Positions 1 through 11,625 of a stretch of 64,000 nucleotides of DNA are shown in pieces; position 1 is the stretch's first letter, and the number at the start of each line of letters is the position of its first letter. The translations under genes were made by a program, and so were the position numbers. Under the pieces are notes generated by a model, which made no database searches, was not told the origin of the DNA, and saw only the letters and a list, made by a program, of their open reading frames with translations. The stretch is from Bolinopsis microptera. Taxonomy: Eukaryota; Ctenophora; Tentaculata; Lobata; Bolinopsidae. The stretch lies in contig NC_087078.1 of the NCBI RefSeq assembly GCF_026151205.1, positions 13,995,118 to 14,059,117 of the forward strand. The letters run 5' to 3'.

Positions 1-1179
1 ATTTTTTATGTTTCATTTTGTCGAAAAACATTATTGTGTCGTCTCAAACAAATCTAAAATCTTACTTGCCCACTGGGAACGACACTTATTTATAGTAAAG
101 ACGGTGTTTCCGTGGTAATTTATATGTATTCTAATGATGGGTCGTACAGCCCCAGCACATCGTGCTCCCGAATCTCGTACCCCAGACTTTCAGCCCAGAG
201 CTCCATAACATATTACCTCAGTGGCCATGGGCCCTAGGACCCAGGTGAATTCATGTCCCAGCAACTACGAGGTCCTAGAGCACGACGATCTAGGGATTGC
301 AATCTGTGGCACGGGCCTCTTGGACAGAACGACACGAAACTAATTAGTAGTCATCCGTTAGAAACCAAAATTATTTATTGCAAAACATTTTAAAAGGCGA
401 ATATTATAAGTATTATTAGAAATACCTTGTACCGTTGTTAAGATATTATTAGTAATATTAATTGTATTTTATACCATTGTTAAAATTATATTGGTACTAT
501 TAATATTATTTTGTATCATCCGACCAAGATATTCTGAACTATCATGGCTATATCATCAAGGACCCAGAATTCGCAGTCACACCCACAATAACGTACAATT
601 AAGATAGACACTTCGTCATACTCTCTACATTATATTATTCGCATATTATTCACATATTCACCACAATCCACATTATATTGACATGATATTCACACATTCC
701 ACACAGTATTTACATGTCACACACATCAGGACAGGAGAACTGGCTTTAATCACGGTAGTATTGCATTCACCTTACCATTCAAACAAGTTTCATTCCGGGC
801 AGCCCAATATTTCCCGTGCAAACAGGACTCATAATCAAGTTAGTTTTATCAAATTATGCATTTGATTTGATTTCTTTTAGGATCCCTTTACTTCGTAAAA
901 ATCAGGGAACATTTAAATCCAAGATCACACATTTTGAACTTGATCCCACCTAAATGTTTGCACAAGAAGGATTGGTCCGCCATGATATTAGAGATAAGAC
1001 TCACAATTTTGCGTCCATGTGTCAGCCCATTGATGTGTCTGAACCCATGGTCACCATGGCAACCATGGCCGAGGCCATGGCCGTTGGAATAGCTTTTCAC
1101 ACTCTTAACACTTGCACTATAAAGTTTAATCTGTTCAATATACTCTTACATATCAGCTTAACACTGCAATTTGGAGAAA
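1..1179. other. intergenic, no gene recognised
   Basis: AT-rich sequence without a convincing coding exon. The short open frames around 683-1187 have no recognisable domain. Around 1045-1080 there is a run of CCATGG-type palindromes that includes a good RFX X-box match, listed separately. This could be the flank of a gene outside the window. Confidence 0.5.
1050..1063 (+). promoter_or_regulatory. X-box-like RFX site
   Basis: The bases GTCACCATGGCAAC fit the RFX X-box pattern GTNRCC, two-base spacer, RGYAAC at both half-sites. X-boxes drive ciliary genes in animals. No start codon of a recognised gene lies within 800 bp, so its target is unknown and chance occurrence in this CCATGG-rich stretch is possible. 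Confidence 0.3.
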
Positions 1180-1306
1180 GGGAGTGAGCTGCGTGCAATA
1201 ATAGTGGTATGGTTATAGGAGCTGAATAAGGAAACAAGTAACCATCTTGTGTATCAGAAAGTGGTAAAGTTAAGACGGATATGCTATTATTGCACGCTGC
1301 ACTCTC
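1180..1306. mobile_element. small inverted-repeat (MITE-like) element
   Basis: The left arm GAGTGAGCTGCGTGCAATAA (from 1182) and the reverse complement of the right arm near 1284-1304 agree over about 21 bases, with a two-base difference. The arms enclose about 80 bp of non-coding DNA. A clear target-site duplication was not identified. Confidence 0.45.
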
Positions 1307-1455
1307 GGTACGCTTAATTAATTAAGAATGCTAGTCACTCGCGCACTTGTTCACATTTCACACTCATTAGAAACACAGCTGCATTCCAAATAGGCATACG
1401 AAACCCTTCAAACGCTGTTTTAGTGGCGAAATATAGAAGTGTTGTGCTTAGAAAA

Positions 1456-1755
1456 GCTGGTCACATGATAACTGGTCACATGGTCACATGATAACTGGTC
1501 ACATGGTCACATGGTAACTGGTCACATGGTAACATGTCACATGGTAACTGGTCACATAATAACTGGTCACATGATAACTGGTCACATGATAACTGGTCAC
1601 ATGGTCACACGGTAACTAGTCACACGGTAACTGGTCACACGGTAACTGGTCACACGGTAACTAGTCACACGGTAACTGGTCACATGGTAACTGGTCACAC
1701 GGTAACTGGTCACACGGTAACTGGTCACATGATAACTGGTCACATGATAACTGTG
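1456..1755. repeat. 15-bp minisatellite
   Basis: About 20 copies of a 15-bp unit based on TAACTGGTCACATGG, with C/T variants (CACACGG, CACATGA) clustered in blocks, which suggests local unit duplication. Because 15 is a multiple of three the array reads as an open frame of repeated peptide; this is not evidence of coding. Confidence 0.9.
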
Positions 1756-1908
1756 ATTGATGACACATACCTTCCAGAAGTCTGAATCTTGTTATTCGTT
1801 GTTCCATTCCAGCTCTGAGTCAGTCCCCTAACTTCCTTCTGGAACTGGGACATCCTGAAGTTAAAGGAACGTTAGTTGGGAAAACACCGGATAATAAGTT
1901 TAAACATT

Positions 1909-4900
1909 TCAGAAATACCTAAACACGAAATGCGAGCTCGCAGTGTAGTTGTTAACTAAAAATAAAAACCTGAAATAGTAAAGGAAAGGGTTGCCAGCAC
2001 AGTTCAGATACTTCATAATAGTAGTAAGTGTACAGTAGTAGCTGATAGCGGCCGCCTTCATGCCTTCCAGCACTGAGTTCATTATACCCAGATATAGGAA
2101 AAAACCATCTGTAAGGGGGCGAGGGTTATACACAACTTATTGACAGCAGAAATTCTTGAGGAGCCATTATCGACGTTTGTGTAAAGACACTAAGTAAGGC
2201 CCAGAAATAGTAAAGACAAATGAATTGGAATTTGAAAATTCTTTTAGATTAATGCGAGTTGTTATTAAGCTATTTTAAAATTCAAATATCTCACTGAATA
2301 TGTTGAACCACTCAAGAGCATAGCAGAATACGAAGAACATCAACATAAGTATAACTGTGTTAATGGCTTTCTTCTGATGATCTGCTTTAGTTCTTTTCTG
2401 CAAACTCTTAACACTGATCTGGCTCCACCGATCTCGGGCCAGGTTCGGACTTCGGGTATTGTTTACGTTAACCTGGTTGTAGTTTACGTTAACCTGGTTG
2501 TAGTTTACGTTAACCTGGTTGTAGTTTACGTTAACCTGGTTGTAGTTTACGTTAACCTGGTTGTAGTTTACGTTAACCTGGTTGTAGTTTACGTTAACCT
2601 GGTTGTAGTTTACGTTAACCTGGCTGTAATTAATTACCTTTAAGTTTTAACGTGGTTGTAGTTAACGTTAACCTGGTTGTAGTTTACGTTAACCTGGTTG
2701 TAGTTTACGTTAACCTGGTTGTAGTTAATTACCTTTAAGTTTTAACGTGGTTGTAGTTTACGTTAACCTGGTTGTAGTTTACGTTAACCTGGTTGTAGTT
2801 TACGTTAACCTGGTTGTAGTTTACGTTAACCTGGTTGTAGTTTACGTTAACCTGGTTGTAGTTTACGTTAACCTGGTTGTAGTTTACGTTAACCTGGTTG
2901 TAGTTTACGTTAACCTGGCTGTAATTAATTACCTTTAAGTTTTAACGTGGTTTTAGTTTACGTTAACGTGGTTGTAGTTTACGTTAACCTGGTTGTAGTT
3001 TACGTTAACCTGGTTGTAGTTAATTACCTTTAAGTTTTAACCTGGTTGTAGTTTACGTTAACCTGGTTGTAGTTAATTACCTTTAAGTTTTAACGTGGTT
3101 GTAGTTTACGTTAACCTGGTTGTAGTTTACGTTAACCTGGTTGTAGTTTACGTTAACCTGGTTGTAGTTTACGTTAACCTGGTTGTAGTTTACGTTAACC
3201 TGGTTGTAGTTTACGTTAACCTGGTTGTAGTTTACGTTAACCTGGCTGTAATTAATTACCTTTAAGTTTTAACGTGGTTTTAGTTTACGTTAACGTGACT
3301 GTAGTTTACGTTAACCTGCTTGAATTTTTCCGGAACACTACATATAAGTTACTTTTCAAGTGCCAAAATAATTTGAATGGTCAACGCTAGACAATGAGAC
3401 GTCAAAGAGCTAAAGAAACATTAAAAATTTGAGGAAAATGTCAACTACTCAAAACTTTAAAACACGCCAACTATTTGACCTTTGGCTTTAGAAGTTTAGA
3501 CAATACCAGCTGTATCGTGGCCTGTGGGAAGTAACATTCTTATTTTACGCAAGGCAAACAGAAAACACCTTCGTCAATTTAACTGATTGTAACTGAATAT
3601 AACTAATCACCTCTTTAATTTTTCTACTAGTTCGCCTCAGAACGACTTTACCCTCCAAGTCCTCAGATGCAGTTCCTTGCCCCGTGTGTATCTCCGTGTA
3701 ACCAGCATCAACCTTGCTCATCTAGGAGAAAACATGGGATTAGATTAAACAAATCATCGAAACTTGAGCCCTAGTCGCGCAAAAAACATGCAGAGATATA
3801 ACGGAAAATTATTGAATTCTTAATTAGCGAACAGGAGATTGTACCTGGGTTGTAATAGGTTTCTCTGCCGCTTTCCTCTTGAAACTGAGAGATCTAAGTT
3901 CCTTAGTCAGGGCAACTGACCCTCTGAATGAGCGGTTCCTTTTCAAATCGGGCGGCTCAATCTGCTGTATTATACGTTTTGAGTTCTTGAATATCCTGTG
4001 TAGAATCACTATCACAGCCACACCTGAATGAGAAGGAGATGATAACGTTATACTATACATCATACAATACATTTTAGAGTATACAGTATACAGTATACAA
4101 TATATGTTCATGGTGTGATGATTTGTGTGGTAGTGTTATCACCCTATGTCGGGACAGTTCATAAATTAAGTAGTCAGATGTTCAATTAGTTTAGTTAGCC
4201 GTCAAGGAGCAGTTCAGCCTTTATGATAGTTTATATTGAACAATATCCACAACCCAGCCTATCAATCAGACCGACTTGGTGATGTATAGTAATTAAATCA
4301 AACGCAGTTGACTGAGCATATAATGTGAGATAAAGCCAAACAAGACAATATACCCAGAAAGAAAGCAGACCGCGGCTCAGCTGTGAAAATACTTTAATCA
4401 ATATTAATTTCTCATAAGGTCAGCTATTATAGCAAGGATTAATGCAGTCACTAAAATTTCAGTTTCCAAGAAGAACCTTACTTTTTCTTGGTAATTCCTT
4501 TACAGTAGATAAAATCTCTGAATATTCATATGAAAAACTTGAAATACCAAGACGTTTCTCCAGCTATCCACAACAAATCTCACTTAATCTGTGACGAGCC
4601 CAAGCTTAACTGTGAGAACAAGTTACCACAACAACATGATAATAAATAATAACAACAAATCATTTCACAAAACTCACAAAAGAAGACGATAAGGTAAGTA
4701 GGGACAACAATTGGCAGGATATTAACGAAGAAGTACGCTGTGGACACGTACGGAGGGTACGCCACCAGATCTGGGGTTCTCCCCGGTATCTCCCAGTAGT
4801 CCCCCGAGTAACTGTCGTTCTTCTGCACTAAGCTCACGTTCCTCTCCACGTATCTGTACAGACCTACATATTCTCCCACTTTGAAGATGTCAAACATGTC

Positions 4901-7900
4901 CTCTACTCGGTACGAGCACTGAAATCATGAGTAGAATATTATCTTTGTGTTATCCTGAGTATTATACACTATACAGGGTTCGTCATATAAAATTTGACTT
5001 TTTCGAAAAATTATTAATTATAAAAGTATAGAAAAGTAATATTTCATGTGGCACACCCTGTATATTATATACAGAATATAAATTATAGGTACTAGATAGT
5101 CAGTAGAAATATCTCGTTACTAATCGGTAATCCTAGTCTGTAATATTCTTTTCAACATGATAATAAAGAGTGAAAGGTACTTAAATTTAATATAATTTTA
5201 GTAATGCGGTGTAATCTTGAGTTAATAAAGTGCAGTTAATAAAATACAGTCCAGATAAAAAAGTCAGAGTTACCTGGGTAAACTGGGGGACATACTGATA
5301 GTTAATAACTTTAAAAGGTCTGTTCTCGCTGGTATCCATGACAGCGTCATCAGGTATAAGATAAGGGAAGATAGCCAATAGCAGGGCAGAGACCCAGCAC
5401 GTGATCACTAGTATCAGACAGTTCTTCACTGTCATGATAAGGTGCACGTGCAGCGCGTCGTGCACAGAGATAAACCGGTCAAAACTGAAAAGTTTCTCAT
5501 TTTAGGAGATCAACTGGTTGAAAGTATAGGATAAACCTCATGCCAAAGGATGAACACTAAACATTAAACAGGTCAACCTTTAAATATTCATAAAATTGGT
5601 TCTAAGTTTTTTCGATCAAAATTCACACAATATTCCATTTCTTTATAAGGAAATAATTGCTTAGTTATGGCCTTATAAAATTAAGTAGTAACCTAAACCT
5701 ACCAAATTAGGATTAGGGTAAACAAGGCAGCTTTACTTGACGTGTTCATCACGATTCCTGAAAATAATCATCTGTCAGTTCATCATGACATCATGTTTAG
5801 AGATCCTGTGGAAGTTAAGTTTTACGAGCAAGAAATTACATTTGCTTAGAGTTTAGAAGCATAAAAGTTTTCAAAGATCATGCCATCATCTTCAATAAAT
5901 GTGTTCAATTTTGTTTTTTAAAGTTCCAGTTTGCAAATAAAGAACTGCGTAATATATAGTGTTTAAATCTCCGATCAATATTTATGAGCGACGGCTAAAC
6001 ACAGTCAACATTTTTCCTGTTCGCTAATGCTTAATAAAATCACCGTCTCTATCCTGCATTTTGTATAGAGTCATAGAGCGGTTCCGATCAAATTCAGTTG
6101 GACTTTTGCCAGGATGTCAGGACTTATTTTGCTGTTTGGAACATTTAAACTAAATTTCTGGCAACTTTTAAAACGTTGGTTTTGTTGTCGCAGAAAATAT
6201 ATTTGTCAGAATCCTTTGTCATTATTCAAGGTTTCATACACTTGTTAAAACTACCAATTTGAAACTCAAATTGCAGCTTATTGTTTTAACATTTTATGAC
6301 GTTTTCCGCTGTAATGCTTCCCCGAATAAGTTATAACCAATAAAAAAATACCCTAAACGCATTGTGATGGAGACGGAAGTAGCAGGTGCAGATAAAATGG
6401 GTGTGGTCATCACACCTGAACTATGTGTGAAGTTCGACATGAGTGGGGAATATTTGTAGCAACTTATTAACCTGATAATTAGAAGTTAATCACGAAAATT
6501 ACACACCAGCCCGAAACCACTGAAATTAGCGTCGTGTTGTAAGACTTGTTCAATGTTCATGCACTGTCATTCCACTGTGCCTCCCCGCGTTAAAATTATT
6601 GACCACAGCAAGTTGGAAATTTAACTCGCTCAGAAGACATACGTCACAACGGGAGAAATATAGCTTCAACGTACATCAAAAGTATATTTATAGAGCTTCT
6701 TCAATATCATTATTCAGCAAATTGCTCTGCAATCATCAACTTTTTTACGAGATTCAGGGTCTTCATTGATATATAATGTTCACTTCTAAACGTCGCGTAC
6801 ACTCCTAGACCTTTGTCAACTAGCGTGTCTCATAGTGAATATTTAGCTGGATTCGCCAGACCCCATAGTCATAGTCTCTGAACTAGATATACTGCATCAA
6901 GTTTTCAACCAAGAATATGAAATTAAGGTAAAAATGGTATCTAAACAGTTAAGTACCTGAGAAAGTACAATAACTTTGTAAAGCTTCGTTGAAAGTACTG
7001 CCAGTAGAATTTCCCTCTAGTCCACTGATTGTCCTGTTCTCGTTCAGTAGACTGTAGACTGAGAACGGCATCACAAATATACCTGTAATAGTCCACAGTA
7101 AGAAACTAGTCCTGATTTATAAATTACTGAGCACATTTAGAAAATAGAGATTAGAAAATAGGGAACCTATCTGGTTTCACCACCAGACTTTAGAGGTTTG
7201 GTCACCAGTTCGAGTCAAACCAATTCGAGTCAATTCTCCTTGGCTCAACTCCAATGCAGAGCTTTGATATCCAGAGACCGTTTAGACCACCAAATTTGTC
7301 AAATATTGTCATTCATGTATTTTATGTCTTAATTTTTCAAAACCTGGTCAATATCAAAACATTCATAGTAAATCATATATCATCTTACAGCAATCGCGGA
7401 TTAAATCGAATATATATATTCAAATGTTCGAATATTTGCGCTTTAATGAAAGAATCTAATTCCGGAAAAAGCACTTCTTTTAAAAGTAAACTCTAATTTT
7501 ATCCACCAAATCGAAATCAATGTAATGAAAATGAGGCTATAACATTGACAATTCCAAACATACCGTTACAAAGGTCAGCAATAGCCATACTGGTAAAGAA
7601 GATAACGGATACAGTCTTTGAGAGAGGTATCCGAGTGAAAACAGTCAGGGCCATCATGTTACCTGGCAAATTGGGAGGGGTTGGTCAGTTACAGTTATTT
7701 GGGGGTAAACTGTAAAACATGGCCGTAAACAGCATTCACAGTACTAGTTGTATATTGGATTGCCATTAACTTTAGCCCTTTTTGATGACCCTTACAACTT
7801 TTATTGCGAAACCTATTCTTTTCGCTGTGATCAGGTGCGATGAATTGTAGATTTTCCGGCGATCCAGAACCTTATTTCATGTCTGCAAAAAGGGCAGAAT

Positions 7901-10254
7901 TCAAGCCCAGGATTTTCTAAACGTTACAGAAGGTCAAGGTTGATCGAACAAGATTACGTATCTCTAGGTGCTATTTCCGGGCACTCATGGGGGCTTACAG
8001 TGAGAATAACTCGATAATGACACTTTAAACCGTTATCTGTGTCGCTGATTACAGATTGAACACTCCACAAAGGATGACGCTAATGGTAAATTAGCGACTT
8101 ATCCTAATCCTGTTATTAGGTTTTATCACGTCACTAGTTGACGTTCCCTTCTCTAACAATGTAAAATATATTACTGCTTTATTGTTAGCGAGTCTACGTG
8201 TAAATTATAAGTAGTAATTCTCCTACTACTATTTTCGCTAAAGTGAGCTTTTTAACCTACACTAGTCGCTAAAGTGAGCATGCTTACCTACAATAGTCGC
8301 TAAAGTGAGCATTCTTACCTACAATAGTCGCTAAAGTGAGCATTCTTACCTACAATAGTCGCTAAAGTGAGCATGCTTACCTACAATAGTCGCTAAAGTG
8401 AGCATTCTTACCTATAATAGTCGCTAAAGTGAGCATGCTTACCTACAATAGTCGCTAAAATGAGCATTCTTACCTACAATAGTCGCTAAAGTGAGCATTC
8501 TTACCTACAATAGTCGCTAAAGTGAGCATTTTTACCTACAATAGTCGCTAAAGTGAAAATTCTTACCTACAATAGTCGCTAAAGTGAGCATGCTTACCTA
8601 CAATAGTCGCTAAAGTGAGCATTCTTACCTACAATAGTCGCTAAAGTGAGAACGATAAAAAATACTGCCAGAATTATCTCCGCAGCTTCGTGGTATGATT
8701 TCTCATCTGAAATTAGAAACATTAAACTAAATATAATAATCAATATTGAATATCAACATGCATAATAAAATGTAGTGTGTGGTAGTTTGTGTGGTAGTTT
8801 GTGTGGTAGTTTGTGTGGTAGTTTGTGTGGTAGTTTGTGTGGTAGTTTGTGTGGTAGTTTTTGTGGTAGTTTGTGCGGTAGTTTGTGTGGTAGTTTGTGT
8901 GGTAGTTTGTAGCTACACTAACAGGGAGCCACCGACTAGAATCCCAACAATAGGAGCTGTATATTGAGATGAAGTCATACCAAAACCAACATCACTAGCG
9001 GGTTATGATCTGTTTGTATGACCATGTAAGGCATCAAACCTCCAGCCAAGTTACTGATGTGTTACTCAGCTAGCAATAAAGTCACTGTCAAGTCTCTGTG
9101 TGATGGGCAACTAAATGTGCGTACAAATGTGCGTACAAATGTGCGTACAAATGTGCGTACAAATGTGCGTACAAATATGCGTACAAATGTGCGTACAAAT
9201 GTGCGTACAAATGTGCGTACAAATGTGCGTACACATTTGCGTACACTGACTGCGTACGGGGGGGGGGGGGGGGGGGTACCAATGGCATAGAATGGAGAAA
9301 AATGGCATAAAATTCATCAAATGGCATAGAAATTTCATGGCATAAATGGAAATTTTGTTGGCCAATTCTCCATTATGCCATTTATGCCATTGGTACCCCC
9401 CCCCCCCCCCCCCCCTGCGTACAAATGAGCTGTTACTTTAAAAGTTTAAAAGTTGAAAGTTTTCATTTTAGAAAAGTCTGGACGCGTGTGATTAAATGAA
9501 ATTAAAACTGATAAAATCCAGCCTTTCTCTTAAGTTAATCGAGAAAAAGATTATTCATAACATATAACTATACCTAAAAAGTAAAAAGGCTAGACTCAAT
9601 TAAAAAGTGGTATTACCTGTAAGATGTGTATAGGAATCAGTGTAGAAAGTACTGCTGGAGGTGTACCACGAGCTTGTTGGGTAGGTTCCCGTCGTTGTAC
9701 CATAATCTCCACTCTTGTTTAACGTACTATCATCTGCGAACACTGTCTCCCCTTCTGTCTGCACCTGTCATAACAAGAGGGGTTAGTTGTGGTGTTATTT
9801 GACAGTTGTACACAAGTTAACAATCTCATGATAATGCAAGATTGCACGTTTCATGTACAACTTTAGCTGTGCAATTTCAACTGCCAAAATGACTATACAT
9901 AATACAACATCATCATTCATCAACCATTTGGGGGACAAACTTTCAACTACTCTAGTGTCCAGATCAAATTATGCTTATCAGTAATTAGGTAGGTTTTCAG
10001 TTTCAAACGGAGAAAATGTTTTGAATTGATAAAATCTCAAGGAACTACACCCCAGTATCGTGGTAGAATAACTGAACCTGAACAGGGTTGAAGGAGGCAG
10101 ACTGAGTGACCATAGTACTGAGAGTGGTAGCAGCTTCAGTCATAGCACTGGAGAGCATCTCTGATACCCAGCTCACCGTGACTACATCAGGGTGGTTAGT
10201 CGTCATGTCCGGGTTGTTTGTTGTGATCTTGTTCTGGGGGGTGGTGGTAACCAT
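1909..10254 (-). CDS. class A (rhodopsin-like) GPCR, 12 exons, 575 aa
   Basis: Seven-pass plasma-membrane receptor; ligand unknown. Joined exons (5' to 3'): 10254-10078, 9764-9617, 8706-8629, 7662-7564, 7082-6957, 5757-5703, 5484-5274, 4918-4678, 4023-3845, 3721-3611, 2397-2295, 2108-1909. All borders have AG/GT sites with matching phases, and the total is divisible by three. Residues 1-109 are a Ser/Thr-rich extracellular tail without a visible signal peptide. Hallmarks fall at the expected spacing: TM1 GN (N136), TM2 MAIAD (D164), C206 at the start of TM3, a DRF motif (R231, exactly 25 residues after C206), C299 in the second extracellular loop, and TM7 NPFLY (549-553). TM6 (about 486-508) lacks the usual proline of the CWxP motif. 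The third intracellular loop is long and basic. Least certain are exon 1, its weak donor GTTCAG, and the short C-tail, which might splice on to a further exon. Several introns contain minisatellites. Confidence 0.85.
2453..3325. repeat. 21-bp minisatellite with higher-order structure
   Basis: Roughly 35 copies of a 21-bp unit containing GTTAACCTGGTTGTAG lie in the intron between the TM6 exon and the preceding exon of the GPCR gene. Blocks of 2 to 9 units are separated by a spacer ending TAATTACCTTTAAGTTTTAA. One long block plus spacer (about 2750-2950) recurs almost unchanged at about 3090-3290. The unit contains the palindrome GTTAAC. The open frames of a repeated seven-residue peptide are by-products of unit length. 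Confidence 0.92.
4974..5060. mobile_element. 87-bp TA-flanked MITE
   Basis: It starts CAGGGTTCGTCA and ends TGGCACACCCTG, forming imperfect terminal inverted repeats, and is bordered by TA on both sides. TA targets and CAGGGTG-type ends are typical of Tc1/mariner-derived MITEs. It lies in the GPCR intron between the TM4 and TM5 exons. No coding capacity. Confidence 0.6.
8233..8640 (-). repeat. 31-bp minisatellite repeating an exon end and its 5' splice donor
   Basis: Fourteen copies of a 31-bp unit. Read on the gene strand, the first copy is the last 13+ coding bases of the GPCR TM1 exon followed by the donor, TTGTAG/GTAAGAA (exon end at 8629). Most later copies keep the same exon-like bases and a near-consensus donor (GTAAGA or GTAAGC); the copy furthest downstream is degraded (GTTAA). 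Thirty-one is not a multiple of three, so use of the second donor would shift the frame, and readthrough meets a stop in the second unit. Only the first donor gives the conserved TM1 GN joint. Confidence 0.9.
8776..8912. repeat. 12-bp minisatellite
   Basis: About 11 copies of GTGGTAGTTTGT, with one or two point variants, in the GPCR intron before the TM1 exon. Confidence 0.9.
9115..9257. repeat. 12-bp minisatellite
   Basis: About 10 copies of GTGCGTACAAAT followed by diverged copies. The array is interrupted at 9258 by a poly-G-ended inverted-repeat element and resumes briefly after 9415 with TGCGTACAAATG. Confidence 0.9.
9258..9415. mobile_element. 158-bp poly-G/poly-C-ended inverted-repeat element
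   Basis: The element begins with a G run of about 19 bases followed by TACCAATGGCATA and ends with TATGCCATTGGTA plus a C run of about 20 bases. The 13-base inner part of the terminal inverted repeat is perfect. The interior is made of more ATGGCATA-like words. The bases TGCGTAC occur on both sides and would be a 7-bp target duplication, but the site is itself a repeat containing that word, so the duplication is not proven. It lies in the second intron of the GPCR gene. Confidence 0.7.
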
Positions 10255-10312
10255 GTCTCTGATTGGTTGGTTCGGGTCACGTGGCAGGAATACGGCGTTG
10301 TGATTGGTTGGT
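10252..10312 (-). repeat. dispersed CCAAT/CACGTG repeat, copy 1
   Basis: The plus strand carries CTCTGATTGGTTGGTT, then GGGTCACGTG and a second TGATTGGTTGG. It matches similar segments near 13451, 14743 and 15376. It directly abuts the proposed start codon of the GPCR (10254), so part of it may be promoter or 5' UTR. Confidence 0.6.
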
Positions 10313-11040
10313 TTGACAGAAATAGAGCGATGTGACTGGTGGGAGGTGCTGGTTTGAGTCTAGAAGATTCTTGGTCTTATCACTGAAACACCTGGTTTGA
10401 ATGACCCTACTGTTCGGTTATTTCTGAGCAACAGTATCTAGTTTCTGATAACACCGGAAGTCTTCAAAACACAAGGAATAGCCTCAAAACACAAAGATTC
10501 TATCAAAATTGCAGATAAATCTCAGATCAAGTCTCTCACAATATCCACAAGAGTATTTTCTCTTTTCAGCTGATTGTCGACACGCTATGACATTTTCCGG
10601 CGTGACTTGCTAAGAAGGTTGGTGTTATATTTCAGAAGTTAAGTAAAACCCTGACATTATCATCAGTACACAGCGTTAATTAGAGAATATAATATCCTAC
10701 AATGTCCGTGATTTCATACAAAATCAGGGAATTTCACAGCCAATCGTTGAAGGCCTGAGTGCAGCCCTACAATGATATGGGTCACGTAACCACCAGAGGG
10801 TAGAGGAATCAAAAAAATCTGGATAATATCGCCAGATGACAGCTAATAATTCAGGAACAAACAAGAGGGCAAATTAGATTAAGCTATAATGACGAAACAG
10901 CCAATAGGACAGTATTTTTTATGAAAAATATGCTGAGTGCATACCGCGGGTAGGCGATGAAAAGTAGCACATACTGCTCCTAATGGCGAGAGCTAGTTAA
11001 CTACAGGGTGTACCGGCTGCACCGGTAATATACCCTCAGA
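10313..11040. other. intergenic, no gene recognised
   Basis: Unique AT-rich sequence upstream of the GPCR gene. No exon or structured element was recognised. Confidence 0.5.
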
Positions 11041-11043
11041 CAG

Positions 11044-11625
11044 AGCTAGGTTGTACACAAATCTAGGTAGCACACAAAGCTAGGTAGCACACAAAGCTAG
11101 GTAGCACACAAAGCTAGGTAGCACACAAAGCTAGGTAGCACACAAAGCTAGGTAGCACACGAAGCTAGGTAGCACACGAAGCTAGGTAGCACACAAAGCT
11201 AGGTAGCACACGAAGCTAGGTAGCACACAAAGCTAGGTAGCACACAAAGCTAGGTAGCACACAAAGCTAGGTAGCACACAAAGCTAGGTAGCACACAAAG
11301 CTAGGTAGCACACAAAGCTAGGTAGCACACAAAGCTAGGTAGCACACAAAGCTAGGTAGCACACAAAGCTAGGTAGCACACAAAGCTAGGTAGCACACAA
11401 AGCTAGGTAGCACACAAAGCTAGGTAGCACACAAAGCTAGGTAGCACACGAAGCTAGGTAGCACACGAAGCTAGGTAGCACACAAAGCTAGGTAGCACAC
11501 AAAGCTAGGTAGCACACAAAGCTAGGTAGCACACAAAGCTAGGTAGCACACAAAGCTAGGTAGCACACAAAGCTAGGTAGCACACAAAGCTAGGTAGCAC
11601 ACAAAGCTAGGTAGCACACAAAACT
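11044..11625. repeat. 17-bp minisatellite
   Basis: About 34 copies of ACACAAAGCTAGGTAGC, with an A-to-G variant (CACGAAG) in a few clustered units. It is highly homogeneous, which suggests recent expansion. Confidence 0.95.

Noticed and set aside
2377-2938. Open frames of a repeated VVVYVNL peptide
   Set aside because: The 21-bp unit length keeps the frame open; the array lies inside a GPCR intron.
9057-9365. Repeated VRTN/YAHL open frames
   Set aside because: 12-bp minisatellite plus the poly-G element; inside a GPCR intron.
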